From: Streptomyces sp. NBC_01471
GTDB lineage: Bacteria; Actinomycetota; Actinomycetes; Streptomycetales; Streptomycetaceae
Direction of reading: 5' to 3'
NCBI RefSeq assembly: GCF_041438865.1
Contig: NZ_CP109450.1
Coordinates: 868,001-932,000 of the forward strand
Length of the DNA stretch: 64,000 nucleotides
This document shows, piece by piece, positions 42,425 through 50,907 of this stretch (its first letter is position 1; every line of letters begins with the position of its first letter). Position numbers and translations under genes: made by a program. The notes below the pieces were generated by a model. That model had not been told where the DNA came from, ran no database searches, and worked only from the letters and a program-made list of their open reading frames with translations.

Positions 42425-43051
42425 TCAGGCGGGGCTCGCCGGGCCCGGCCCGGACGGGATCCCCTCCCCGAGCAGCCCCAGCGCCCGTGCCGCGGCGGCG
42501 TGCAGCACCGGGCGGGCCAGCGCCGCTTCGAGCACCGGACGGGCGCGCGGGTCGCCGAGCAGCCCCAGCCCCTCGACACAGCCGAGCGCGACCCGCGGAT
42601 GGGGGCCGTCGGGTGCCAGCAGCGGCGCCAGCGTGCGGATCAGCGCGGGTGCGGACTCGGGGGCCCGTAACTCCGTGAGCAGCCGCACCGGCTGAAGCGC
42701 GTACGCCGTGCGCAGCGGATTGGTCGCGAGGGCCGCTGCGGCGCGGGCGGTGCGCGGGTCGCCGAGCCGGGCGAGCGCGTGGGCCGCCGGGACGCAGCGC
42801 TCCGGGTCACGGTGGTTCAGCAGCAGCACCAGGGCCTCGAAGGCCCGGCGGTCCCCGGCGCAGCCCAGCCGGAACGCCGCCAGCTCCCTGGCCCACAGCG
42901 GCCGTCCGGCCTCGGTCAGGACCCCGGCCAGCTCCTCGTGGTCCGCGGTGGCGGCGAGCCGCTCGTACGCCGCGGAGCCTCCCGCCTCGGTACGCAGCCG
43001 GTCATTGAGCGACCGGAATTCCTCATCCGTGGCGGATTCACCGGAGTCCAT
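42425..43051 (-). CDS. HEAT-repeat protein
   Basis: 208 residues if the ATG at 43051 is used; a start at 43111 (MVIWIAKAPFVARERFYAAG) is possible, and neither has a clear ribosome site. About five helical HEAT/PBS-lyase-type repeats with the recurring ALxRLGDPRT, LGLLGDPRA and similar. Such proteins are scaffolds or phycobilisome-lyase-like adaptors; no catalytic motif is visible. Probably soluble and cytosolic. Confidence 0.75.
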   Translation of the reverse strand: MDSGESATDEEFRSLNDRLRTEAGGSAAYERLAATADHEELAGVLTEAGRPLWARELAAFRLGCAGDRRAFEALVLLLNHRDPERCVPAAHALARLGDPRTARAAAALATNPLRTAYALQPVRLLTELRAPESAPALIRTLAPLLAPDGPHPRVALGCVEGLGLLGDPRARPVLEAALARPVLHAAAARALGLLGEGIPSGPGPASPA

Positions 43052-43389
43052 GCCAGCAGCGTAGAACCTCTCGCGGGCCACGAACGGGGCCTTTGCGATC
43101 CAGATCACCATCCACCAGGTATGGCGCGCTCGTTACTCGCCGGTTACTCTCAAGTGAGCGGGACACCACCCCCGCTCGTACCACCTCGGCGCGGCCTGGT
43201 GACGCAGCCGCCACGAGTGTCTGTCGGTTCAGCTGTTCTCAGCGATTTTCCCGCAGTTCTGTACGACGTGGCCCCGGGACCGGGCCCGTCGGCCCCTCTC
43301 ACGACACCTCACGCACGCCCCGGCGCACCCCGTGTACGGCCGGCACCGCGTGCGGCCCCTCAGTCGTCACTCATCCCTGGAGTCCCCTG
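43052..43389. other. 338-bp divergent intergenic region
   Basis: Lies between the HEAT gene and the 3-hydroxyacyl-CoA dehydrogenase. I see no gene. It carries GTTAC-N6-GTTAC at 43132-43147 and, closer to the dehydrogenase, a GGAG ribosome site. No convincing -10/-35 was identified. Confidence 0.5.
43132..43147. promoter_or_regulatory. GTTAC-N6-GTTAC direct repeat, MtrA/GlnR-like box
   Basis: Two GTTAC(TC) half-sites at 43132 and 43143, spaced 11 bp (one helical turn). The pattern matches direct-repeat boxes bound by MtrA and GlnR-type OmpR regulators in actinobacteria (gTnAC-n6-G(A/T)nAC). It lies in the 338-bp region between the HEAT and dehydrogenase genes. Confidence 0.35.
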
Positions 43390-45171
43390 ATGGACATCCC
43401 TCTCCACACCATCGCCGTGGTCGGCCTCGGCACCATGGGCACCGGCATCGCCGAAGTCCTGGCCCGCGGCGGACGCGAGGTCATCGGAATCGACGTCAGC
43501 GCCGACGCGGCGGCCCGCGCCGTGACGGCGCTGGAATCCTCCACCGCCCGCGCCGTGCGGCGGGAGCGCCTCACCGGCCAGGAGCGGCTGGACGTCCTCG
43601 CGCGGTTCCGCACCTTCTCCGACCTGCAGGCCGCGGCCGACGCCGACCTGGTGATCGAGGTCGTGCCGGAGTCGTACGAGACCAAGCAGCAGGTCCTCCG
43701 CGCCCTGGACGGGATCGTCCGCCCCGGCGCGGTCCTGGCCACCGGAACCAACGCCCTGTCGGTGACCCGGCTCGCCGCCGACACCGCGCACCCCGAACGC
43801 GTCCTGGGCCTGCACTTCTTCAACCCGGCCCCGGCGATGAAACTGGTCGAGGTGGTCTCCTCGGTGCTGACCGCGCCGACGGCCGTCGACGCCGTCACCG
43901 CACTCGCCCGCGACCTCGGCAAGGAGCCGGTCGCGGTCGGCGACCGCCCCGGTTTCGTCGCCGACGGACTGCTCTTCGGCTATCTCAACCAGGCAGCGGC
44001 GATGTACGAGGCCAAGTACGCGTCCCGCGAGGACATCGACGCGGCGATGCGGCTCGGCTGCGGGCTGCCGATGGGCCCGCTCGCGCTGCTCGACCTGATC
44101 GGCATCGACACCGCGCGCACCGTCCTGGAGGCGATGTACGCCGCGTCCCGGGACCGGCTGCACGCCCCCGCCCCGATCCTCAAGCAGCTCAGCAACGCCG
44201 GGCTGACCGGGCGCAAGTCGGGCCGCGGTTTCTACTCGTACGAGGAGCCTGGCAGTGCCGACGTGGTGCGGGACGCCCTCACCCCGCTCGACGGTGCGCA
44301 GGCCACCGCCGCCCGCCCGGTCACGTCGGTGGGCGTCGCGGGCTCGGGGACGATGGCGTCGGGCATCGCCGAGGTCTTCGCCAAGGCCGGTTACGACGTG
44401 GTGCTCGCTGCCCGCAGCCCGGAGAAGGCCGATGCGGCGAAGGCCCGTGTCGCCAAGTCGCTCGCCCGCTCGGTCGACAAGGGGCGGATGACCGCGGCGG
44501 CCCGCGACGAGACGCTGGCCAGGATCGCCCCGGCCGGTTCGCTCGACGCGTTCGCCGGGGTGGATCTGGCCGTCGAGGCGGTGGCCGAGGACCTGGAGGT
44601 CAAGCAGCAGCTCTTCGAGACGCTCGACAAGGTCTGCAAGCAGGGCGCGGTGCTCGCCACCACGACCTCGTCGCTGCCGGTCATCGCCTGCGCCCGGGCC
44701 ACCTCGCGCCCGCAGGACGTCATCGGGATGCACTTCTTCAACCCGGCCCCGGCGATGAAACTGGTCGAGGTGGTCCGTACCGTCCTCACCGCCGACGACG
44801 TCCACGCCACGGTCCGTGAGGTCTGCGCGAAGGTCCGCAAGCACCCGGTGGACTGCGGCGACCGGGCCGGTTTCATCGTGAACGCGCTGCTGTTCCCGTA
44901 CCTCAACAACGCGGTCAAGATGGTCCAGGAGCACTACGCGACGCTCGACGACATCGACGCGGCGATGAAGCTGGGCGGCGGCTATCCGATGGGCCCCTTC
45001 GAGCTCCTGGACGTGGTCGGCCTGGACGTCTCGCTCGCCATCGAGCGGGTGCTGCACCGCGAGTTCCGCGACCCGGGCCTCGCCCCCGCGCCCCTGCTCG
45101 AACATCTGGTGGCGGCGGGCTGCCTCGGCCGCAAGACCGGGCGCGGATTCCGCGAGTATGCCCGTCGCTGA
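43390..45171 (+). CDS. 3-hydroxyacyl-CoA dehydrogenase, duplicated two-module protein
   Basis: 593 residues from the ATG at 43390 (GGAG seven bases upstream). Two complete 3-hydroxyacyl-CoA dehydrogenase modules in tandem: first Rossmann motif GLGTMGTGIAEVL (about 12-24), second GSGTMASGIAEVF (about 316-328). Each has the substrate motif HFFNPAPAMKLVEVV with the catalytic His, GDRPGF / GDRAGF and DLIGID / DVVGLDV. Usual length for one module is ~285 residues. The enzyme oxidises 3-hydroxybutyryl-CoA to acetoacetyl-CoA or the reverse, which supplies crotonyl-CoA for ccr (46515). The two modules share a 47-bp exact repeat. Confidence 0.94.
   Translation: MDIPLHTIAVVGLGTMGTGIAEVLARGGREVIGIDVSADAAARAVTALESSTARAVRRERLTGQERLDVLARFRTFSDLQAAADADLVIEVVPESYETKQQVLRALDGIVRPGAVLATGTNALSVTRLAADTAHPERVLGLHFFNPAPAMKLVEVVSSVLTAPTAVDAVTALARDLGKEPVAVGDRPGFVADGLLFGYLNQAAAMYEAKYASREDIDAAMRLGCGLPMGPLALLDLIGIDTARTVLEAMYAASRDRLHAPAPILKQLSNAGLTGRKSGRGFYSYEEPGSADVVRDALTPLDGAQATAARPVTSVGVAGSGTMASGIAEVFAKAGYDVVLAARSPEKADAAKARVAKSLARSVDKGRMTAAARDETLARIAPAGSLDAFAGVDLAVEAVAEDLEVKQQLFETLDKVCKQGAVLATTTSSLPVIACARATSRPQDVIGMHFFNPAPAMKLVEVVRTVLTADDVHATVREVCAKVRKHPVDCGDRAGFIVNALLFPYLNNAVKMVQEHYATLDDIDAAMKLGGGYPMGPFELLDVVGLDVSLAIERVLHREFRDPGLAPAPLLEHLVAAGCLGRKTGRGFREYARR
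43811..43857 (+). repeat. 47-bp direct repeat, copy 1
   Basis: Identical to 44729-44775, encoding HFFNPAPAMKLVEVV in the first dehydrogenase module. The copies are 918 bp apart, 306 codons, so recombination between them keeps the frame and leaves a single-module protein of about 287 residues. Confidence 0.9.
44729..44775 (+). repeat. 47-bp direct repeat, copy 2
   Basis: Second copy of the repeat at 43811-43857, in the second module. Flanking codons have diverged while these 47 bases are identical, including an AAA Lys codon that is rare here, suggesting gene conversion. Confidence 0.9.
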
Positions 45172-45189
45172 TGCGCAGGGCGACTGGGG

Positions 45190-45232
45190 CGGGCTGCTGG
45201 AACCGGGCGAGCGGCCCGGTTCCAGCAGCCCG
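45190..45232. terminator. long hairpin terminator
   Basis: Perfect 19-bp inverted repeat (45190-45208 with 45214-45232) and a 5-nt GAGCG loop, 18 bp past the dehydrogenase stop. It separates that gene from tetR. Confidence 0.85.
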
Positions 45233-45271
45233 GCGCCACGTTCCGACAGCCCGATGCAGTACGTTCGGACC

Positions 45272-46087
45272 ATGCCCGAGCTCACCGGCCCCGTCCGACG
45301 GCCTGTCCGCAAGAAGGCGTCGTCCGACGCCCCTGAGAGCGCCGCAGGCAGCCGCGCGGCCGCTCAGCGGCTCAAGATGCGCCGCGAACTGGCCTCGGCG
45401 GCGATGGAGCTCTTCGCGGCCAAGGGGTACGAGGCGACGACCGTCGACGAGATCGCGGCGCAGGCCGGGGTGGCCCGCCGGACCTTCTTCCGGCACTTCC
45501 GCTCCAAGGAAGAGGCGATCTTCCCGGACCACGACGACACACTGGTGCGGGCCGAGGCGGTGCTGAACGCGGCGCCGCCGCACGAGCACCCGCTGGACAC
45601 CGTGTGCCGGGGCATCAAGGAAGTCATGCGGATGTACGCGGCGTCGCCGGTGGTCTCGGTGGCGCGGTACAAGCTGACCCGTGAGGTGCCGACCCTGCGG
45701 GAGGCGGAGATCGCCTCGGTGGCCCGCTACGAGCGGCTGTTCACCCGTTATCTGCTGGGCCACTTCGACGAGCACGAGCAGCACGACGGCAACGACGACC
45801 CGCTGCTGGCCGAGGTGGCGGCGTCCGCCGTGGTCACCGCGCACAACCATGTGCTGCGCCGCTGGCTGCGGGCCGGCGGCCAGGGCGACGTGGAGGCCCG
45901 GCTCGACCACGCCTTCGCCATCGTCCGGGACACCTTCGGCACCGGGATAGGCGCCGGCCGTACCGCTGAGCGCACCCCGGCCGCGACCGTGCGGAGCAGT
46001 GGTGAGGTGCTGGTGACGGTGGCGCGTACCGACGCCCCGCTCGACGAGGTCATGCGCACCATCGAGCAGGCGCTGCGGAAGCGCTGA
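45272..46087 (+). CDS. TetR/AcrR-family regulator
   Basis: 271 residues. The ATG at 45272 follows a TACGTT -10 hexamer by exactly six bases (45260-45265), so it is probably leaderless; an ATG at 45254 is possible. N-terminal helix-turn-helix: TTVDEIAAQAGVARRTFFRHF after an extended basic tail (about 1-40). The C-terminal ligand domain is generic. It lies between the 3-hydroxyacyl-CoA dehydrogenase and the ethylmalonyl-CoA operon, and the ccr promoter has an inverted repeat between its -35 and -10. It is the likely regulator of acetyl-CoA assimilation here. The ligand may be an acyl-CoA, which is inference. Confidence 0.9.
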   Translation: MPELTGPVRRPVRKKASSDAPESAAGSRAAAQRLKMRRELASAAMELFAAKGYEATTVDEIAAQAGVARRTFFRHFRSKEEAIFPDHDDTLVRAEAVLNAAPPHEHPLDTVCRGIKEVMRMYAASPVVSVARYKLTREVPTLREAEIASVARYERLFTRYLLGHFDEHEQHDGNDDPLLAEVAASAVVTAHNHVLRRWLRAGGQGDVEARLDHAFAIVRDTFGTGIGAGRTAERTPAATVRSSGEVLVTVARTDAPLDEVMRTIEQALRKR

Positions 46088-46124
46088 ACGCGACCCGACC
46101 AGTACCCAGCCGATCCGCACCGTG

Positions 46125-46154
46125 ACGGCCGCCCCTGCGGGTGCGGCCGTTTTC
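46125..46154 (+). terminator. intrinsic terminator after tetR
   Basis: Perfect 8-bp stem (ACGGCCGC / GCGGCCGT) with a 10-nt loop, followed by TTTT, 37 bp after the TetR stop. Confidence 0.75.
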
Positions 46155-46160
46155 CGGGTT

Positions 46161-46198
46161 CCCATCGGGTTCTCGGGTCCCATCGGGCTCCCATCGGG
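46161..46198. repeat. CCCATCGGG repeated three times
   Basis: CCCATCGGG at 46161, 46179 and 46190 within the 427-bp region between tetR and ccr. Spacings of 18 and 11 bp are not constant. It may be a protein-binding cluster or a decayed repeat; no function assigned. Confidence 0.6.
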
Positions 46199-46256
46199 TT
46201 TTGCTCATCCGTGACCCGTGGGTGACAACTGAGAGAATTTGTTGGCACTCAGTGTC

Positions 46257-46285
46257 TTGCGGCTTGGCACGGGGTGCCATACGTT
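46257..46285 (+). promoter_or_regulatory. ccr promoter with operator in the spacer
   Basis: -35 TTGCGG (46257-46262) and -10 TACGTT (46280-46285) with a 17-bp spacer. The spacer holds the perfect inverted repeat TGGCAC-GGG-GTGCCA (46265-46279). A partial copy TTGGCAC lies at 46242-46248. A protein on this site would block RNA polymerase, so repression of the ethylmalonyl-CoA operon is expected; the adjacent TetR is the leading candidate. Confidence 0.65.
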
Positions 46286-46514
46286 GAAGGTGTCCGAGCG
46301 GCCGGCGTGCAGCGACCTTCGCAATCCGGCTGTCCCCGTGAACCACGTGTTCACGCGCCCGGACGCCTGCGTCACAGGCACCTTCAGCGCCCCACCACGG
46401 CGCGGCCGCTCCACCTCACGCCGAACCGACGGCACACCTCCACAGCAGCAGCCCCGCCTCCCGCGGGGCGCACCCCGACCACCTCCCCCAACACGCTTCG
46501 CCGGAGGCAGCACC
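46286..46514 (+). other. ~220-nt 5' leader of ccr
   Basis: From the predicted start of transcription (about 46292) to the GTG at 46515 there is ~220 nt of apparently non-coding sequence, long for Streptomyces. I saw no riboswitch consensus or uORF with a clear ribosome site. A regulatory role is possible but unsupported. Confidence 0.4.
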
Positions 46515-47912
46515 GTGAAGGAAATCCTGGACGCGATCCAGTCGCGGACCGACACAGCAAGCGGCTCCAGCGCTGCCACGGCGGCCGACTTCGCCGCCCT
46601 GGCCCTCCCCGACTCGTACCGCGCGGTGACCGTGCACAAGGACGAGGCCGAGATGTTCGCGGACCTCGAAAGCCGCGACAAGGACCCCCGCAAGTCCCTG
46701 CACGTCGAGGACGTGCCGGTGCCCGAACTCGGCCCCGGCGAGGCCCTGGTGGCCGTCATGGCCAGCTCGGTGAACTACAACTCCGTCTGGACCTCGATCT
46801 TCGAGCCCGTCTCGACGTTCTCCTTCCTGGAGCGGTACGGAAAGCTCAGCGAACTCACCAGGCGCCACGACCTGCCGTACCACGTCATCGGCTCCGACCT
46901 GGCGGGGGTCGTACTGCGGACCGGCCCCGGCGTCAACGCCTGGCAGCCGGGCGACGAAGTCGTCGCGCACTGCCTCTCGGTGGAGCTGGAGAGCTCCGAC
47001 GGCCACAACGACACGATGCTCGACCCCGAGCAGCGCATCTGGGGCTTCGAGACCAACTTCGGCGGCCTCGCTGAGATCGCTCTCGTCAAGTCCAACCAGC
47101 TGATGCCCAAGCCCGGCCACCTCAGCTGGGAGGAGGCCGCCGCCCCCGGCCTGGTCAACTCCACCGCGTACCGCCAGCTGGTCTCACGCAACGGCGCCGG
47201 AATGAAGCAGGGCGACAACGTACTGATCTGGGGTGCCAGCGGTGGACTGGGCAGTTACGCCACCCAGTTCGCGCTGGCCGGCGGCGCCAACCCGGTCTGT
47301 GTCGTCTCCAGCGACCAGAAGGCGGACATCTGCCGCCGGATGGGCGCCGAGGCGATCATCGACCGCAGCGCCGAGGACTACAGGTTCTGGAAGGACGAGC
47401 ACCACCAGGACCCGCGCGAGTGGAAGCGGTTCGGCAAGCGCATCCGCGAACTGACCGGCGGCGAGGACGTGGACATCGTCTTCGAGCACCCGGGCCGCGA
47501 GACCTTCGGCGCCTCGGTGTACGTGACGCGCAAGGGCGGCACGATCGTCACCTGCGCCTCGACGTCGGGCTACACCCACGAGTACGACAACCGCTATCTG
47601 TGGATGTCGCTGAAGAGGATCGTGGGCTCCCACTTCGCCAACTACCGCGAGGCCTGGGAGGCCAACCGGCTGATCGCCAAGGGCAAGATCCACCCCACCC
47701 TGTCGAAGGTGTACTCGCTCGACGACACCGGACAGGCGGCCCACGACGTCCACCGCAACCTGCACCAGGGCAAGGTCGGCGTCCTGGCGCTGGCGCCCGC
47801 CGAGGGGCTCGGTGTGCGCGACCGGGAGCTGCGCGAACAGCACATCGGCTCCATCAACCTGTTCCGTGACACCGCGGCGGGAACGACCGCACCCACCAGC
47901 CGGAACGTCTGA
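46515..47912 (+). CDS. ccrA: crotonyl-CoA carboxylase/reductase
   Basis: 465 residues from the GTG at 46515, GGAGG eight bases upstream. Medium-chain dehydrogenase/reductase fold with the Ccr-specific segments YNSVWTSIFEP, FETNFGGLAEIALVKSNQLMPKP, AAPGLVNSTAYRQLVS, the NADPH motif WGASGGLGSYATQFA and FEHPGRETFGASVYV. Carboxylates and reduces crotonyl-CoA to (2S)-ethylmalonyl-CoA, the committed step of the ethylmalonyl-CoA pathway and a supplier of polyketide extender units. First gene of the operon, ten bases before meaA. Transcribed from the operator-containing promoter at 46257-46285. Confidence 0.96.
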   Translation: MKEILDAIQSRTDTASGSSAATAADFAALALPDSYRAVTVHKDEAEMFADLESRDKDPRKSLHVEDVPVPELGPGEALVAVMASSVNYNSVWTSIFEPVSTFSFLERYGKLSELTRRHDLPYHVIGSDLAGVVLRTGPGVNAWQPGDEVVAHCLSVELESSDGHNDTMLDPEQRIWGFETNFGGLAEIALVKSNQLMPKPGHLSWEEAAAPGLVNSTAYRQLVSRNGAGMKQGDNVLIWGASGGLGSYATQFALAGGANPVCVVSSDQKADICRRMGAEAIIDRSAEDYRFWKDEHHQDPREWKRFGKRIRELTGGEDVDIVFEHPGRETFGASVYVTRKGGTIVTCASTSGYTHEYDNRYLWMSLKRIVGSHFANYREAWEANRLIAKGKIHPTLSKVYSLDDTGQAAHDVHRNLHQGKVGVLALAPAEGLGVRDRELREQHIGSINLFRDTAAGTTAPTSRNV

Positions 47913-47921
47913 GGTCTCCAG

Positions 47922-49934
47922 ATGACTGAACGTCACAAGGACCGCCCCTGGCTCATGCGGACGTACGCGGGCCACTCGACGGCCGAAGCCTCCAACGAGC
48001 TCTACCGGCGCAACCTCGCCAAGGGCCAGACAGGTCTGTCCGTCGCCTTCGACCTGCCCACCCAGACCGGCTACGACCCGGACCACATCCTGGCCAGGGG
48101 CGAGGTCGGCCGGGTCGGGGTACCCGTCTCCCATCTCGGCGACATGCGGCGGCTGTTCCAGGACATCCCCCTGGAACAGATGAACACCTCCATGACCATC
48201 AACGCCACGGCGATGTGGCTGCTGGCCCTCTACCAGGTGGTCGCGGAGGAGCAGGGCGCGGACGCGGACCTGCTCCAGGGGACGACGCAGAACGACATCG
48301 TCAAGGAGTACCTGTCGCGCGGGACGCACGTGTTCCCGCCCGGGCCGAGCCTGCGGCTCACCACCGACATGATCACGTACACGGTGGCCCGCATCCCCAA
48401 GTGGAACCCGATCAACATCTGCAGCTACCACCTCCAGGAGGCGGGCGCCACACCCGTCCAGGAGATCGCGTACGCCATGTCCACCGCGATCGCGGTCCTG
48501 GACGCCGTACGCGACTCGGGACAGGTGGAGCCCGAGCGGTTCGACGCGGTGGTCGCGCGGATCTCGTTCTTCGTGAACGCGGGGGTCCGCTTCATCGAGG
48601 AGATGTGCAAGATGCGCGCCTTCGGCCGCATCTGGGACCGCATCACGCGGGAGAGGTACGGCATCACGGACCCCAGGAAGCGCCGCTTCCGCTACGGCGT
48701 CCAGGTCAACTCGCTGGGGCTCACCGAGGCCCAGCCCGAGAACAACGTCCAGCGCATCGTCCTGGAGATGCTGGCCGTCACCCTGTCCAAGGACGCGCGG
48801 GCCCGCGCCGTGCAGCTGCCCGCCTGGAACGAGGCGCTCGGGCTGCCCAGGCCCTGGGACCAGCAGTGGTCGCTGCGGATCCAGCAGGTGCTCGCCCAGG
48901 AGAGCGATCTGCTGGAGTACGAGGACATCTTCGACGGCTCCCACGTCATCGAGGCGAAGGTCGGGGAGCTCGTCGAGGAGTCGCTCGCGGAGATCGACCG
49001 CATCCAGCAGATGGGCGGCGCGATGGCGGCCGTCGAGTCCGGCTACCTCAAGTCGGAGCTGGTCTCCTCGCACGCCCTCCGCCGGGCCAGGATCGAGGGC
49101 GGCGAGGAGAGGATCGTCGGCGTCAACTGCTACGAGTCGACCGAGCCCAACCCCCTCACCGCCGACCTCGACACGGCGATCATGACGGTCGACCCGGAGA
49201 ACGAGGCGAAGGTCGTCGCCGCGCTGCACGCCTGGCGCGACAACCGCGACGAAAGCGCCGCGCAGGAGTCGCTCGCGGTCCTCAAGGCGACCGCCGCCGG
49301 TGACGCCAACCTCTTCGAGGCAACGGTGGCGTGCGCCCGCGCGGGCGTCACCACGGGCGAGTGGTCCTGGGCGCTGCGCGACGTGTTCGGCGAGTTCCGG
49401 GCACCCACCGGAGTGGGCGGCGCACCGGTCGCGGTGACCGCGGACGAGGGCACCCCGCTCGCCGCCGTACGCGCGGCCGTGACCCGTACGGCCCATGACC
49501 TCGGCAGCGGACGGCTGCGCCTGCTGGTCGGCAAACCGGGCCTCGACGGGCACTCCAACGGCGCCGAGCAGATCGCCGTGCGGGCCCGCGACGCCGGGTT
49601 CGAGGTGGTCTACCAGGGCATCAGGCTGACGCCCGAGCAGATCGTCGCCGCGGCCCTGGCCGAGGACGTGCACTGCGTGGGCCTGTCGATCCTGTCGGGC
49701 TCGCACGCCGAGCTGGTCCCCGACGTGCTCCAGCGGCTGCGCGAGGCGGGCGCGTCCGACATCCCGGTGATCGTCGGCGGGATCATCCCGAACGCCGACG
49801 GCACAGCCCTCAAGGAAGCCGGCGTCGCCGCCGTCTTCACCCCGAAGGACTTCGGGATCACCGAGATCATCGGACGTATCGTCGAAGTGATCCGGAAAGC
49901 GAACAAGCTCGACCCTCTGGAGGTCCCCGCATGA
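47922..49934 (+). CDS. meaA: ethylmalonyl-CoA mutase (coenzyme B12-dependent)
   Basis: 670 residues. N-terminal methylmalonyl-CoA-mutase-type TIM barrel (RTYAGHSTAEASNELYRRNL, GLSVAFDLPTQTGYD, TSMTINATAMWLLALY) and a C-terminal B12-binding domain with the base-off motif in GKPGLDGHSNGAEQIA (DxHxxG) and the later GLSILSGSH / VGGIIP. Rearranges ethylmalonyl-CoA to methylsuccinyl-CoA. Named MeaA after the methylotroph protein that fails to grow on one- or two-carbon sources when lost. It overlaps the lyase gene by 4 nt (ATGA). Confidence 0.96.
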   Translation: MTERHKDRPWLMRTYAGHSTAEASNELYRRNLAKGQTGLSVAFDLPTQTGYDPDHILARGEVGRVGVPVSHLGDMRRLFQDIPLEQMNTSMTINATAMWLLALYQVVAEEQGADADLLQGTTQNDIVKEYLSRGTHVFPPGPSLRLTTDMITYTVARIPKWNPINICSYHLQEAGATPVQEIAYAMSTAIAVLDAVRDSGQVEPERFDAVVARISFFVNAGVRFIEEMCKMRAFGRIWDRITRERYGITDPRKRRFRYGVQVNSLGLTEAQPENNVQRIVLEMLAVTLSKDARARAVQLPAWNEALGLPRPWDQQWSLRIQQVLAQESDLLEYEDIFDGSHVIEAKVGELVEESLAEIDRIQQMGGAMAAVESGYLKSELVSSHALRRARIEGGEERIVGVNCYESTEPNPLTADLDTAIMTVDPENEAKVVAALHAWRDNRDESAAQESLAVLKATAAGDANLFEATVACARAGVTTGEWSWALRDVFGEFRAPTGVGGAPVAVTADEGTPLAAVRAAVTRTAHDLGSGRLRLLVGKPGLDGHSNGAEQIAVRARDAGFEVVYQGIRLTPEQIVAAALAEDVHCVGLSILSGSHAELVPDVLQRLREAGASDIPVIVGGIIPNADGTALKEAGVAAVFTPKDFGITEIIGRIVEVIRKANKLDPLEVPA

Positions 49935-50905
49935 CCGAGTCAACCAGCCCCGTGAACCGGTTGCGTCCGAGGCGCTCGTGTCTCGCCGTTCCCGGATCGA
50001 ACCCGCGCTTCCTGGAGAAGGCCCAGGGCCTCCCCGCCGACCAGGTCTTCCTGGACCTGGAGGACGCCTGCGCGCCTCTCGCCAAGGAAGGCGCCCGGCA
50101 CACCATCGTCGACGCGCTGAACAAGGGCGACTGGACGGGCAAGACCCGCGTCGTACGCGTCAACGACTGGACCACCCACTGGACCTACCGCGACGTCGTC
50201 ACCGTCGTCGAGGGGGCCGGCCACAACCTCGACTGCATCATGCTTCCGAAGGTCCAGGACGCACAGCAGGTCGTGGCCCTCGACCTGCTGCTCACGCAGA
50301 TCGAGAAGACCATGGGCTTCGAGGTCGGGAAGATCGGTATCGAGGCGCAGATCGAGAACGCCAGGGGCCTGGTCAACGTCAACGAGATCGCGGCGGCCTC
50401 ACCCCGCAACGAGGCCATCATCTTCGGCCCGGCCGACTTCATGGCCTCGATCAACATGAAGACCCTGGTCGTCGGTGAGCAGCCGCCCGGTTACGGGGCG
50501 GACGCCTACCACTACATCCTGATGAAGATCCTGATGGCGGCCCGTACCTACGACCTCCAGGCGATCGACGGCCCGTACCTCCAGATCCGCAACGTCGACG
50601 GCTACCGCGAGGTCGCCAAGCGGGCGGCGGCCCTCGGCTTCGACGGCAAGTGGGTCCTGCACCCCGGCCAGGTCGAGGCGGCGAATGAGATCTTCTCGCC
50701 GTCGCAGGAGGACTACGACCACGCCGAGATGATCCTCGACGCCTACGAGTGGTGCACATCGGAGGCCGGCGGCAAGAAGGGCTCGGCGATGCTCGGCGAC
50801 GAGATGATCGACGAGGCCAGCCGCAAGATGGCCCTGGTCGTCTCCGGCAAGGGCCGCGCCGCCGGGCTGCGGCGCACCACCGCCTTCGAAGCCCCGGAGG
50901 CCTGA
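49931..50905 (+). CDS. mcl1: beta-methylmalyl-CoA/malyl-CoA lyase
   Basis: 324 residues. HpcH/HpaI/CitE-type TIM-barrel lyase: SCLAVPGSNPRFLEKAQ, FLDLEDACAPLAKEGAR with the metal-binding Glu/Asp, IEAQIENARGLVNVNEIA, FGPADFMASI. Cleaves beta-methylmalyl-CoA to glyoxylate and propionyl-CoA (and malyl-CoA to glyoxylate and acetyl-CoA) in the ethylmalonyl-CoA pathway. The role is fixed by the surrounding ccr, meaA, MaoC and dehydrogenase genes. Two bases separate it from the next gene. Confidence 0.92.
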   Translation: MTESTSPVNRLRPRRSCLAVPGSNPRFLEKAQGLPADQVFLDLEDACAPLAKEGARHTIVDALNKGDWTGKTRVVRVNDWTTHWTYRDVVTVVEGAGHNLDCIMLPKVQDAQQVVALDLLLTQIEKTMGFEVGKIGIEAQIENARGLVNVNEIAAASPRNEAIIFGPADFMASINMKTLVVGEQPPGYGADAYHYILMKILMAARTYDLQAIDGPYLQIRNVDGYREVAKRAAALGFDGKWVLHPGQVEAANEIFSPSQEDYDHAEMILDAYEWCTSEAGGKKGSAMLGDEMIDEASRKMALVVSGKGRAAGLRRTTAFEAPEA

Positions 50906-50907
50906 CC

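Noticed and set aside
46161..46198. CCCATCGGG cluster as plasmid-type iterons or origin
   Set aside because: Only three copies with unequal spacing (18 and 11 bp) and no rep gene or AT-rich stretch; kept only as a repeat.
46242..46279. HrcA/CIRCE-like element from TTGGCACTC
   Set aside because: Only a half resembles CIRCE; the second half is not the inverted GAGTGCTAA, and the context is the ccr promoter.
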